From Malachius bipustulatus (lineage: Eukaryota; Arthropoda; Insecta; Coleoptera; Melyridae): 64,000 nucleotides of DNA. The stretch is from NCBI GenBank assembly GCA_910589415.1, contig OU342634.1, positions 38,370,723-38,434,722 of the forward strand, read 5' to 3'. Positions within the stretch are counted from its first letter, which is position 1. Each line of letters starts with the position of its first letter. A model generated the notes under the pieces. The model was not told the DNA's origin. It saw only the letters and a program-made list of their open reading frames with translations, and searched no databases. This document shows, in pieces, positions 35,983 to 46,749 of this stretch. Position numbers and translations under genes: made by a program.

Positions 35983-37009
35983 CAGAGTGAACCAATAATT
36001 CTGCATTTTTTATACAAGTCTTCTATTTAATGGCCAGTATTTGCAAAAAAATGTGGGTATAACCGAAGCAGCCAGTGGCGTATCCAGGGTCACAGGACAC
36101 CTTTTGTCTCGTAAAAAAATTCTGAACTGGTTTTTTCATTTTTTTTATTGTTCGTGTGGTGTGTGATAATTTGCTGTAAAAAATCATACTTATAAAATTT
36201 CGATGGAATGCACCGTTTTTTTAAAAAATCAAATGAACTTATTTTATTTTTATTTAATAGTCTAACAGCGGGTATTATAAAGGCTCATTAAGTCAAAGAG
36301 CAGATTTCTGTGGCCATTTCAGAAGAAGCCATCGAGTCTAAGTGGAAATTTTTTAAATTTATCTATTCTTGACATGAAAGTAATAATTACAAAAATGTTA
36401 ATAAAAGTCATTTGACGTCGATATTAGCTTCAAAAACGAGCACAGAAATCTATCCGTTAGCCTAATAATAATATTAGGCCTAAAATAAATACATATTATT
36501 GTATTTTTTGTGGAAAATAATAAATTGTAAAATTAGTTATAAAGTTATAAAATTATGAAATTATGAAATAAAGTTATGAAATTATAAATCCAAAGAATTG
36601 TTCAAATATTCATTTAAGCTATAGTAGCATTTTTGTAATAAAATATTTTTAATTTCTTTTGAAAATTTTTTTAAATTATATTTTTTGTAATTAATTAATG
36701 AGCCTTTATAATATATTGGCTCTAAGATAAGTACCAAAAAGTTAACGGCTTTCAGATAAAACCAAATGCCAATGAGTCAATAGTCAACGGGTTCCATCGA
36801 AATTTTATAAGAATGCCTTTTTTATAGCAATTTATTTAATCTGGCATCCTGAAAAAAACAATAAGAAAAAAAAAAGTTCAGATTTTTTTACGAGACCAAA
36901 GGTGTCCTATGACCCTGGATTCTACGCCACTGGGTGCTTTGGTTTTACCCACCTGGCTATTAAATAGAAAACTTGTATAAAAAAATTCAATAATTATTGG
37001 TCCACTCTG
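35983..37009. mobile_element. Fold-back element inserted at the centre of a palindrome
   Basis: The ends are CAGAGTGAACCAATAATT and its near complement, with TA at 35981-35982 and 37010-37011. The flanks outside (GTGAAACTGTTTCTTT and AAAACAGTTTCAC) are themselves inverted repeats. The element therefore landed at the TCTAGA centre of an older palindrome. Both arms contain a GGTCACAGGACACC / GGTGTCCTATGACC pair. Confidence 0.7.
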
Positions 37010-37409
37010 TAGAAAGATGCTATAAAAAAAAACAGTTTCACAGATTGTCAGTCAGAAGAAGAATTTTTTGAATTTTCTTACTATTTTAGCTGAATCGCTA
37101 CAAGCTCATCAATTTATGGTTATTATCAGTACCACTGGCTCACCTTGTATATTTATTATACAGTGTGGAACGCATTTATTAAATAAAATTCATTAATCAG
37201 AGTAAAAACGTTTCGAAAATGAAGCTCGCACACCTCAACTTCAAGTTTTTTTTGGCATCTTCTAAGTCTCAATTTGAGTTTTTACCCCTACCGCTCTGCC
37301 CCCACCATAGTGGTCATATATTTTTTAAATATTTTTTGTATTTTCATATTTCCTGAGAAAATCCAGCAAGAGTATTTTTTACAGTTGCAGTTTAAATTGA
37401 ACCGATTTA

Positions 37410-37993
37410 CAGGGTGTTGAAATAAAATAAAAAAAAGTTTTTCTCTACCTACTCATAGTTTTAGAGATATTGAGCTCAAATTTGGAATACCTATACGAGT
37501 AGATTACGCTGTTGGGCTTACATCATTGAGCATGACAAATGGTTGTGAGAATCTACAGAAAGATTTTATTTCCAGAACTCCTCCCATTTCGCCTCTATTT
37601 CTCCCCCTGGACTTTTTTGCGATGCGCCGCTAGTAGCTATAAAAATACAATACTTAAGAATTTTCTATTTTATTTAGAAGCCTTTTGATCTCCTATATTT
37701 CTTTTGCATATGCAACGGCTATCAAAAAAAAACAAAAAAAAAAACAAAAGAAAAAAACAATTTCCTCTAAAACGAAATTCAAATTTCTTAAATAGTAAAA
37801 CAGTCTCTTGCCTTTTTTGAATAATTTATCATATAAATTAATTTTGACAGTTTAGTTGGCACTGCCTGTAATTCCAGCCAAAAATTAAAGCTGGAATGAC
37901 CCTGAGTGACTTAACTTTTTTACTAAAATTTGACTAACCTTAAGGGGCTAGGTATAAAGAAAAAAAGAAAAAAATTTCAAATTTCACACCCTG
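37410..37993. mobile_element. Fold-back element with CAGGGTGTTGA ends
   Basis: ACCGATTTACAGGGTGTTGA at the left is matched by CACACCCTGTAGATCGGT at the right, with TA at the junctions. The interior is A-rich and not coding. Confidence 0.5.
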
Positions 37994-38279
37994 TAGATCG
38001 GTAATGAAGCGGTCGTGGACCTGTGTTTAAATGAACTTTTAGGCATAAAATAATCCAAAGAATGATTTCCTTTCGTATATATCTGATATTTAGTAACATC
38101 CTGTATAGTAATAATTGTACAATTTGGAGCCAAATAATAAACTAAATAGCTAACTTGTTTCTTTGTTGTTAGGGAAACACCCTATTACCGTGCATGAAAT
38201 AGTTTTCTCATTAGTGCTAATACTTCGCGGACGAGTAGGCAAACGCAATGTGTCATTTTTGTTCGTTAAAAAAAATGAT

Positions 38280-39200
38280 ATTTTTGGTAAATCGCATCAT
38301 AGAGTTCATATTTTGATTGTCATTTAATAAATGACATTTTTTTATGCACAAGTGCTTAAAGTATGTTCTTTTACTTACTTGTGCTTAACAGTCAGAAATG
38401 CCAATTAAAATCAAGTTTTCATTAATGCCCGGTTGTTCAAACGTTAATTAAAAATTTTCAGATAATTAGTGATTTTAAAACGCCCTGTATTATCAAACTA
38501 TTGATCTGATATTGCTGAAAATAAACTCTGCTCCCTTTAAGAATAGTTAATTAATGACTAAAAATGAAACATCATTAAATATATTGGCCGTATTTTCAAA
38601 ATTTGCAATTTAAAATCAGTAATTATCTCAAAATTTTTAATTTACGTTTGAACAACCGGCCCTAAGTCTGTCACATTGACAATATAAAAAATATCAATTT
38701 CTAGAATTAATAAATGTTTTTGTCTCTTGGCAACTTGACAAATAAAAATCGTTTGTTGCATAAAGCGTTGCAAAAGTCTTTCAAGCCCTTGACGATTGTA
38801 ACATTCGGCCTTGTTTGACAATTGTTTGACACCTATCACAAATGGCTATATCTCCGCTGACAAAGAGCTTTTTCTATACAAAATTCTAGTAAGAAAATGC
38901 TAATTTTTTCAATATGAAAAAAGTGAATCAAATCGAAAAAAAAGTTTGCAGTTTAAATAAAATTGTGTCTGGAGGGGGAGGCGGATTTTAGTTCCCAACC
39001 GATAGACTGATATGTGCTGATGAGACATGTTTGATTAAATAAATCACAAAGGAAAGAATAGTACCAACTACCAATAACGTCATAAAGAATTGGTGCATTA
39101 TTGAAATCGAGAAATCCCCCAAGGAGCGTTTTCTCAGTTATTTCAATTTTTATTATGCCAGTCGAAATGCGAGTAGAATTATTAATGTATCTGGTAAATG
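38280..39200. other. Duplicated spacer upstream of OR-D
   Basis: The block recurs at 53690-54230 upstream of OR-E. The first half (38290-38760) resembles, in inverted orientation, the intron 4 sequence at 45840-46060. The second half corresponds to the open frame 53867-54205, but here it is broken by stops (for example after CCGATAGAC near 39005). Confidence 0.45.
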
Positions 39201-39933
39201 GATTTATATTACTCTAATAAATGACCCTCTTCATTTTACGTTTTACTATTCTTATTATGTCTGAAATTATCTAAACGCATAACTATAATCATAATATCTA
39301 ACGAGCTTTGTGTTAAAATGTTATACAAAATAACATTGTCTACAAGCCATTATGTCAATAAGTAAATTTGACCAAATTGTGTCATAGTACTTATAATAGT
39401 GACAAATATAGTCCAAATAACGTGGTGTTCTTAAAGAATATAATACATTTGAAGCTGTATGATGATTTTATCATGGAATTGTAGAGAAAATAGCGTCTTC
39501 TTTTCGCGGAAAATGACTCATTATTTTGGACTATATGTATACTATTTTCGAAAATATATGCATTTACACTTATTTTGATATAAATAGTTATTTAAACGAT
39601 TAGATCTAGAAATGAGATTACAACTAACAAAGGACTTGACTTCCAAGGTTACTGAACAAGTTAACGGATGTCTTTTTTTAGCCATGTCGTTAGTAATAAT
39701 AGATACTTACTACTGTTTCAGTCACTAATATTGTCTTTTATGTTTAGTTTATTAAGCTCTAAATACATCAGACCTTAATTAGGTTAAGCGATGACATAAT
39801 AATGTTCTAGTTTTATAATCATATGCAATTATGAAAATTATCTTATTAAAGACATTGGTAGATTTTCTGATATTTAGTGCCGCTGTAAGTTTCTAGATTC
39901 GCTTACAGTAACTCGTTTAGTTTCAACTTCAAC

Positions 39934-39941
39934 TATAAAAG
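39934..39941 (+). promoter_or_regulatory. TATA-like box of OR-D
   Basis: TATAAAAG within the block shared with OR-A, OR-B and OR-E, 90 bp before the start codon. Confidence 0.5.
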
Positions 39942-40594
39942 TTGCCAGAGTTCATAATCTTATAGTTTCTATTAAAGTTAACTCATAGTTTGCTAATTAG
40001 GTACTTACAGATTTGAATTCAAAATGGATTTTAGCAATATATTGAACTTCAAAGGTGATGTATCTTACAACTTTCAAATAATCACAAATCAAAATATTTT
40101 CTTAACAAATATGGTTTTCTAGACGACCCCCTGAAATTTCTAATGAGATACAGTTATGATATTTTTGTGCATCCTCTTTATATATGTTTCGCAGTGTTCT
40201 CGATAATTCTGCTTGGTTTCGTTTTGTTTGTGCATATTTATGATAGTTTCAAGGAAGGAAATATGGGGCTTTTCCTAAATTACGGACCATCATTTTTTGT
40301 TATACTCTATGTAAGTTAACAGAAGCTTTCTTCAAACCTTTTATTGTTTTAATAATCGATTATTTGTAGGGATTCTGCGTCTTGATTATCGTCCGAATCA
40401 AAGTATATGATTTCATGAAAATAATGAAAAAACTTAATAATAACAGCTTGGATATTAGGAATTGCGATGAACGTTTCATTACAAAAATTAAAAAAGAAAT
40501 TTTGTATTTAAAGCGCATAGTATACATTCACATGTCCTTGACTATTGTGACAGTACTGTTCATTTGCAGTGATATCGAAGATCCTTATCATATA

Positions 40595-41454
40595 CAGGGT
40601 GGTCCAACTTAAAACGTCAGGACTTTACCAGACGATAGATAACGGTAAAATAATGCCAGTTTTTCTAATACACTTATAGCCGGGAAAGCTTCCTTTTCAA
40701 GATACAGGGTGTTGAAGTTTTGGGAAAAAAATAATGATTTGTCAATATTGTCAAAACGGCTGCTTTAAAAAAATTGAAATTTGGCACGCAGCATGAGCTA
40801 AGTATCTTTCATGATTTACGGCTTATGGTGATAAATTGCGAAAACCAGCGGCGGAGATATGGGTGTGCCATCGCCCCTTTTCAAAAAAAAAAATTGACTC
40901 CACTGACTCTGTGGAAAATTTAATAATACTATTCAATGCCCCATGCTTTTTAGAACAAAAAAGTACTCTCTAATTTTTACACAAGGCGCACCATTTTCGA
41001 GATAATCCAGGTTTTCTTAGGTAGTATCCGTAGCCATTTTAAGAATAACAGACAAATTCTAATCAAATAATTTTTACTTAAATAATTAAATAACAGAAAT
41101 AAACAACACCTAACTAATGTAACAATTGTCAGTAACCATAGAGTCAGTGGCGTCAATTTTTTTTTTAAAGGGGCGATGACACACCCATATCTCCGCCGCT
41201 GGTTTTCGCAATTTATCACCATAAGCCGTAAATCATGAAAGATACTTATAGCTCATGCTGCGTGCCAAATTTCAATTTTTTTAAAGCAGCCGTTTTGACA
41301 ATATTGACAAAACATTATTTTTTTCCCAAAACTTCAACACCCTGTATCTTGAAAAGGAAGCTTTCCCGGCTATAAGTGTATTAGAGAAACTGGCATTATT
41401 TTAACGTTATCTATTGTTTGGTAAAGTCCTGACGTTTTAAGTTGGACCACCCTG
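40595..41454. mobile_element. Fold-back element disrupting OR-D exon 3
   Basis: The 860-bp element starts CAGGGTGGTCCAACTTAAAA and ends with the complement. TA duplications are at 40593-40594 and 41455-41456. The paralogues show the intact site (CATATATTTTACGC). The two arms of about 300 bp are nearly identical, and the loop (about 40920-41150) is unique. No transposase frame is present. Confidence 0.9.
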
Positions 41455-41965
41455 TATTTTACGCAATTACTTTCATTAGGGAGCACTTTCCCCAAAATCA
41501 AGTTACTTTGACCCTAATTTTTCATTTCACTTTGTTAATTATGGGAATTTGCATGTCATATACGGCATATTGCGTATGCTACCCTTGTGTACTGGGGTAC
41601 ATGCAACTAAATATATTAATTTATATGTTGTCAAATATAGAAGACGGATTCCATAGGAGATGGGACACCGATGAATCGCTGTTGGCAGACAGATATTACC
41701 AAAACAGTATCTACTATAGATTGAAACTGATTGCAAAACAATCAATATTTTTAAAAAGGTACAATGAGTAAATGGGTTAAGGCAATTTTCTATCATTTGA
41801 CAGAGAAAATTGTCTAGAAAGGAAAATTTGTGTATATTCAACAATAATAATTACGTTGATGTTTCCCAAATTACGGTTCTTGTAATAAACTCATCATCAA
41901 TGCTGCAAAACTTATATCTCTTAATAATCTCTTAATAATAAAAAAAGTATTTTGAGGGTTTTGAC

Positions 41966-42328
41966 CCCCTTAATTCTACACCTCTGGAATAAGTGCGATT
42001 TGAAGCAGCGCCCTTGAACCGTCCATGTTTTCTACACCAAAAAAGTGCTCTTGGTTAACGGCTCTAAAATGTACCTTTTCCGAGCAAAATAGCATTTTAA
42101 GAGAGAAAACATCACTTTTTTTTAACGATTTTTCAACAGCATTTTGGAAAAATTAAAGAAAGTGAAACTTATTCCTATAATTAATGTTTTCTCTCATAAA
42201 ATGACATTTTTCTCGGAATGGTTCACTTTAAAGCCGTTAACCAAGAGTACCTTTTTTTTGTAGAAAGCATGGACGGTCATAGGCGCTGTTAAAAATCGCA
42301 TTTATTCCAGTGACGTAGAAATTAGACG
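41966..42328. mobile_element. Fold-back element in OR-D intron 3
   Basis: The arms around 41966-42110 and 42180-42328 are inverted repeats (TTGGTTAACGGCT / AGCCGTTAACCAA; GGAATAAGTGCGATTT / AAATCGCATTTATTCC). The loop is near 42140. It is non-coding. Confidence 0.6.
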
Positions 42329-42975
42329 TAAATTCATTCCGTGAATACGATTGACTTAGCATACCGTGATCTGTACCCACCTTGTAAAATTTTCCACTTT
42401 CAACAGAAATAACTACCGTGCGTATTATATTTCGACCGTCGGTTTTAGCTCGATCTACCTCTGGTACCTTAATTCTCACACTTTGACTGATTTCTGCTAT
42501 TGGAAATTTAAAATTTAACGTTAGAACGTTTCAACACTTTCTCGGCCTTCTTTTCCAGCGACTGTCTAGCAGTCTATCTATCCTCAAGAATTTTTTGGAA
42601 GACTCATTGATAGTATCGGGAACAAGCTGTTGATCTTTATTCTAGCATAGAGAATTCTGTTGACTTAATCTCCAGGTTCAATAACAACAGACTGTGTGAC
42701 AACTTGTAAATCTCTGATGGACGCGTGGTCAGTATTCTAATCAGTACTGCGCTCAGAGCCAGTATCAACATTTTCCACATGGTTAGCAGGTTGTCCTTGA
42801 ATTATTATTATGCCTGAGTGGTGGGCTTTGTTCTTCATGAACTGTATAAATTTTATCCCCTCGACCATTTTGTGGTCTTGTTTGTTTCCAACCATGTATA
42901 GATTCTCGATGTCTTGGTTCGCTTTTTCAACAAAACCTTGTGACTGCCTGTGTCCCAGCCCTCCCCCCCGTTTTC
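42329..42975 (-). pseudogene. Integrase remnant, KRBA2/Ginger-like
   Basis: On the minus strand, about 42975-42750 reads GHRQSQGFVEKANQDIENL and WSRG-like KMVEGIKFIQFMKNKAHHSG. About 42480-42340 reads VRIKVPEVDRAKTDGRNI and FYKVGTDHGMLSQSYSRNEF. These two blocks match, in order, the end of the integrase core and the C-terminal domain of integrases found in KRBA2/SCAND3-like proteins and related Ginger or Gypsy-type elements. The middle is degraded by frameshifts and the catalytic N-terminal part is missing. The left arm of the fold-back element at 42960 cuts it off. Family recognition is from memory of the motif style. Confidence 0.6.
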
Positions 42976-43252
42976 GAGGATGCTGAATACGATGGTGGTG
43001 GCTTAAACTCTTTTCGAGTTGATCGCACCCCCTAAAAACCACCCCTATGAAGGGTAAATCACGGAACTTTCTCTTGGCGGTCAAACTTGTGTCACCCCCC
43101 GTTTTCGAGGTCGCTGAATGTGATGCTGACGTCGACGTCGGTCCTCGACGCCCGTTAACCCTCTACGCGGCCAAAAACAACCCCCGGAAGGGGTGAAAAA
43201 TTAACGTGAGAACTTTTTATAAAAATAAAACAATCATGAGTAAGGGTGTCAA

Positions 43253-44405
43253 CAGGGTATGGGCGCCTACAGGCTGAAACAAAACAAAAACTGGGACAAA
43301 CCTGGGAAAACCGGGCATTCCAGAATAACTGATATCATCGCAGATCCTATCCTGGAAATGCAATCCGATGGTATGAGTACTACGATATCATTTGTAAAAC
43401 CATTCAAAGTTCTAATGGACTGGAAAGAATGGCAACAAATGGAACACCTGTGCCTGAAAAAAGGGCTGGTCTGGTACACTGACGGTTCAAAGACAGGGAC
43501 AGGTACCGGAGCTGGAGTGCATGGGGTGGTCCCCGGATGCAATATTTACGTGCCACTGGGGACTCATGCCAGCATCTTCCAGGCCGAAATAAATGCAATT
43601 AGGCTATGCGTTGGAGAGAATACCAGAAGGAACTATCGAGGTAGGGAAATCTACATCCTCTCCGACAGTCAGGCTAGCCTGAAAGCCCTTGCAGCTTATG
43701 AAATCAGATCAAAACTGGTCTGGGAATGCCTGCAAGACCTCATTGACTTAGCCAGGTGTAACGTGGTGACACTAGTTTGGGTTCCGGGTCACCGTGGGAC
43801 GCCTGGTAATGAGGCTGCAGATCAACTAGCCAAGAAAGGCGCTGGGATAAACTACACTGGGCCCGAACCAGTGTTTGGCATCCCAAAGAACACTGTACGC
43901 GGGGCGGTGGCTCAGTGGATAAGAACACAACATAGAGCACACTGGAACCGTACAACAGGAAACAAACATGGTAAGGTGATGATCAAGGAGCCCTCTCAAA
44001 ACCTTGCCAGACAGATACTGCAACTAAATAGAATGCAGATCAGAACGGTGGTGGGTCTTCTCACAGGACACTGCCACCTAAGAGTACACCTACATAAACT
44101 GGGGATATACAGAGAAGACCCAATTTGTAGACTCTGCAATGAAGAAGACGAGACAGCTTCTCATGTGATATTCGAGTGTCCAGCACTCGCACGAACACGC
44201 TATGCGGTCCTGGGACCAATCAGTCCCGGGAGCCATCTAGCGGTAAAAACCTTGGTTAGCGGGCTGCTAAACCTTGTCAAAGGAACGGAGCTCTTCTAAT
44301 CAAGGAGAATCTAAATGTGAGAAATACAATAAGCCCGCTGGCTTCAGTGTTTGGGACCTAATAAACCATCTCTCACATTTAGTTAAAATACCAAATACCA
44401 ATACC
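43253..44405 (+). mobile_element. 5'-truncated RNase H-bearing LINE
   Basis: The insertion is flanked by an 11-bp duplication AAGGGTGTCAA (43242-43252 and 44406-44416). It keeps the last part of ORF2 and a short 3' UTR ending in a TACCAAATACCAATACC tail. A second copy of its 3' end is at 48064-48194 on the minus strand. Presence of RNase H distinguishes it from the LINEs at 23309 and 59373 and suggests the I/R1/LOA side of the non-LTR tree. Confidence 0.85.
43259..44299 (+). CDS. LINE RNase H domain and C-terminal zinc knuckle (346-codon open frame)
   Basis: The frame is open over 346 codons. A linker of about 65 residues is followed by a type I RNase H domain at about residues 66-195. Its catalytic pattern is visible: D in YTDGSKTG, E in FQAEINAI, D in LSDSQASL and D in GNEAADQLA, preceded by WVPGHRGTPG. 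The C-terminus has a CCHC-like motif (CRLCNEEDETASHVIFEC). The enzyme would remove RNA from the DNA/RNA hybrid during retrotransposition. The reverse transcriptase and endonuclease are lost by 5' truncation, so the first methionine is incidental and no independent gene is implied. The open frame indicates a young insertion. Confidence 0.8.
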   Translation: MGAYRLKQNKNWDKPGKTGHSRITDIIADPILEMQSDGMSTTISFVKPFKVLMDWKEWQQMEHLCLKKGLVWYTDGSKTGTGTGAGVHGVVPGCNIYVPLGTHASIFQAEINAIRLCVGENTRRNYRGREIYILSDSQASLKALAAYEIRSKLVWECLQDLIDLARCNVVTLVWVPGHRGTPGNEAADQLAKKGAGINYTGPEPVFGIPKNTVRGAVAQWIRTQHRAHWNRTTGNKHGKVMIKEPSQNLARQILQLNRMQIRTVVGLLTGHCHLRVHLHKLGIYREDPICRLCNEEDETASHVIFECPALARTRYAVLGPISPGSHLAVKTLVSGLLNLVKGTELF

Positions 44406-46749
44406 AAGGGTGTCAAATACAGGGTGTTTTTTATTAACAAACAAAATATAAAGAGGGGTGGACAGAGCGTGCTCTGATTTACGTACGACCGAGGACTTGG
44501 CGGGCGTCGAGAACCAACCTCGACGTCAGCGTCGCGTTCAGCGACCACGGAAACGGGGGGTGACACAAGTTTGGCCGCCAAGACAAAGAAGTTCCGTGAT
44601 TTCCCTTCATAGGGGTGGTTTTTGGCTCTTTTAGGGGTGCGGTCAACTCGGGAAGAGTTTAAACCACCACCATCGTATTCAGCATCGTCGAAAACGGTTG
44701 GGGGACGGGGCTAGTCTCCTTAGACTCTGAAATCCGAGCATTTTTCGTTTTTTTTTCCGACTCACAGAATTCACCATATTAATTAAATGTGAGATTCAAT
44801 CGAATGTTCGCCGCAACGCAACGTGATCACTCTCATTATTTGCTCCCCACACGTTGCGCTCCTCAATTATTAATAATTACCGGTCAATGTGATAAATTTA
44901 TCATATTAACCTCATGCGTTGGTTAGTTATAAAACATAATTTCCAATGAATCACACTGACCGTAACAAATATAAATTTACGCAATGCAATTCGAAAACAT
45001 TCTAAAAACTGCAGTCTAATGACAATTTGAAAGGGATTTCTATTTTTTTATTATCAATGAATTAAAAATAGTTGTTATATTGTTTAAATTTGAGAAAATC
45101 ATATTAAACAGAAATGAAGATCACGTTTCAAAAAAAAAATACACTAAATTATTTGCATAGACAATATTCTGCTAATTAAGAAGATTTGATAATTTTTTTC
45201 TTAGTAAATGCATTTAGTAATAAGTAATAGTTACAAAACTAGTGTACCTACCTGCGTTGATAAGTGTTATTAAACTACAAAAGTGTATATTAAATAATAA
45301 TTTATTTTTCAGTGTGGCTTCTGAAATGAGCGCATGGTTTGAGATAGTATTTTTTCTAGTTGCTTTCTTAGGTCTTCTTTTAGCGATGTCCCTTATGATG
45401 TACACGCTGTACTCAGTAAGTTTTAAATTATTATAAATATAAAGTAGTGTATCCCCTGATCAACATATTAATTGATGAGAAAAGTACTGAAATTCTGAAA
45501 TTGTGAAGATGTACTTCGTTCTTATGAAGTACCTAAGTGTTAATAAAAGTGATATTTATTTTGTGAGTGAGGAGCTTTGCGAACGAGCTCTCAATGAGTG
45601 AGCCACCTCACTAATTTTTTTATTGTTATTTTCATTTGTTATTTTTTTAAAAAGTTTATCAAATTATTTTTTGACTTTGAATTTTTAACACTTGAGTTAA
45701 AATAGCTATTTACATAATACAAGTTGGATAATAGGCGTGGTTAAAACAAGCAACGAAAATCGTCAAGTGCTTTAACATGATGCCTTTTGCAATGTGTGTG
45801 ACTCTAGATTTTTTGTTAAATCGCCAAGAAACAACAATTTTTATGATTACCAAATAGCCAATAAAATAAATAACAATAATTATTTATGCAACTCTAGAAA
45901 TTGATATTTTATATTTTCAAAGTGGCAGGCTTAATAGAAACTAGCTGTAAAATTTGGCATTTATATCACTTTTAAGCACAATTGCGTAAAAAAATCTCAT
46001 TTTGAAACTTGAATGACAATCAGAATGGCAACTTTATAAAACGTTGATGGAAAAATGTCAATATTTTTTGACGGCCGTCTAAAACTAATGTTTTTTTTTA
46101 TGACACACACAACATATAGCACGAAAAACTGGAAGTAATTAATATTTATTCTAATAATTCCCAATAAATCTCAAATCTTGTATATGATCTAAGTGGTTCA
46201 ATAATACATAACATAAATTATACATATTTTTATCCAACATTTGCAAAATATTTATCCAAAATATTTCGCTTCAGTTTTTAATTTCTTAATTTTTTAGGAA
46301 AACACTACGCCAACAAGTCATTATCCACGTTTATTGTTGCTCTGTTGTGTTTCTGGGTTAACCGGAATAATTATTTGTGGCTCTGGAGAACTTCTTAAGA
46401 ATCAAGTAACTGTTAAAGTAATTTGATTGCGATCTCTGAAGATAATCTTCACTTTTGTCTTTCAGTCGGAAATTTATTTCGCAAAACTGTGCAACGTAAA
46501 ATGGTTCAGATGGGATCGGAGAAACAAACAAATGTATCTCATATTGATGTTATTCTTGTTGGAACCACTTACGATTGAGTCCTTTGGCATATTGGTACTG
46601 GATATAAATTTGGTTGTGCAGGTATGAAAACTTTGTTTCTGAAAATATGATTAATATAAAAAAATATATTTCGTATTAAATTTCAGATCTGTAGTAAAGC
46701 ATATTCTACCGCTGCCGTTCTTGCAACATTTAGAAATTCACCAAACTGA

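Larger units (their letters stand above)
42960..44765. mobile_element. Fold-back element carrying a LINE insertion in its loop
   Basis: The arms 42960-43180 and 44490-44730 are inverted repeats with GTTTTCGAGGATGCTGAATA, AAACCACCCCTATGAAG and ACGTCGACGTCGG-like parts. The right side ends in CCGACTCACAG, resembling the end of the element at 3436-4782. The corresponding left tip is missing, so the left side is truncated. The LINE at 43253-44405 sits in the loop. It lies in OR-D intron 3. Confidence 0.65.
40024..46749 (+). pseudogene. Odorant receptor OR-D, exon 3 split by a transposon
   Basis: Exons: 40024-40054, 40123-40310, 40370-40594 continued at 41457-41758, 45313-45415, 46298-46417, 46466-46621 and 46687-46749. 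Exon 3 is cut after DPYHI by an 860-bp fold-back element (40595-41454). The host parts are 225 and 302 nt, together exactly 527 nt as in the paralogues. Every other exon is open and has GT/AG junctions; the exon 1 donor is a weaker GTGATG. As it stands translation would end at 40612, 18 nt into the element. The lack of any other damage points to a recent insertion, so an uninterrupted allele may exist in the species. The family role and topology are as for OR-A. Confidence 0.85.

Noticed and set aside
42737..43084. Single 115-codon minus-strand gene
   Set aside because: Its N-terminal part reads through the fold-back arm. Only the part below about 42975 resembles an integrase.
43267..44023. 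Minus-strand frames opposite the RNase H domain
   Set aside because: They are shadows of the 346-codon plus-strand frame.
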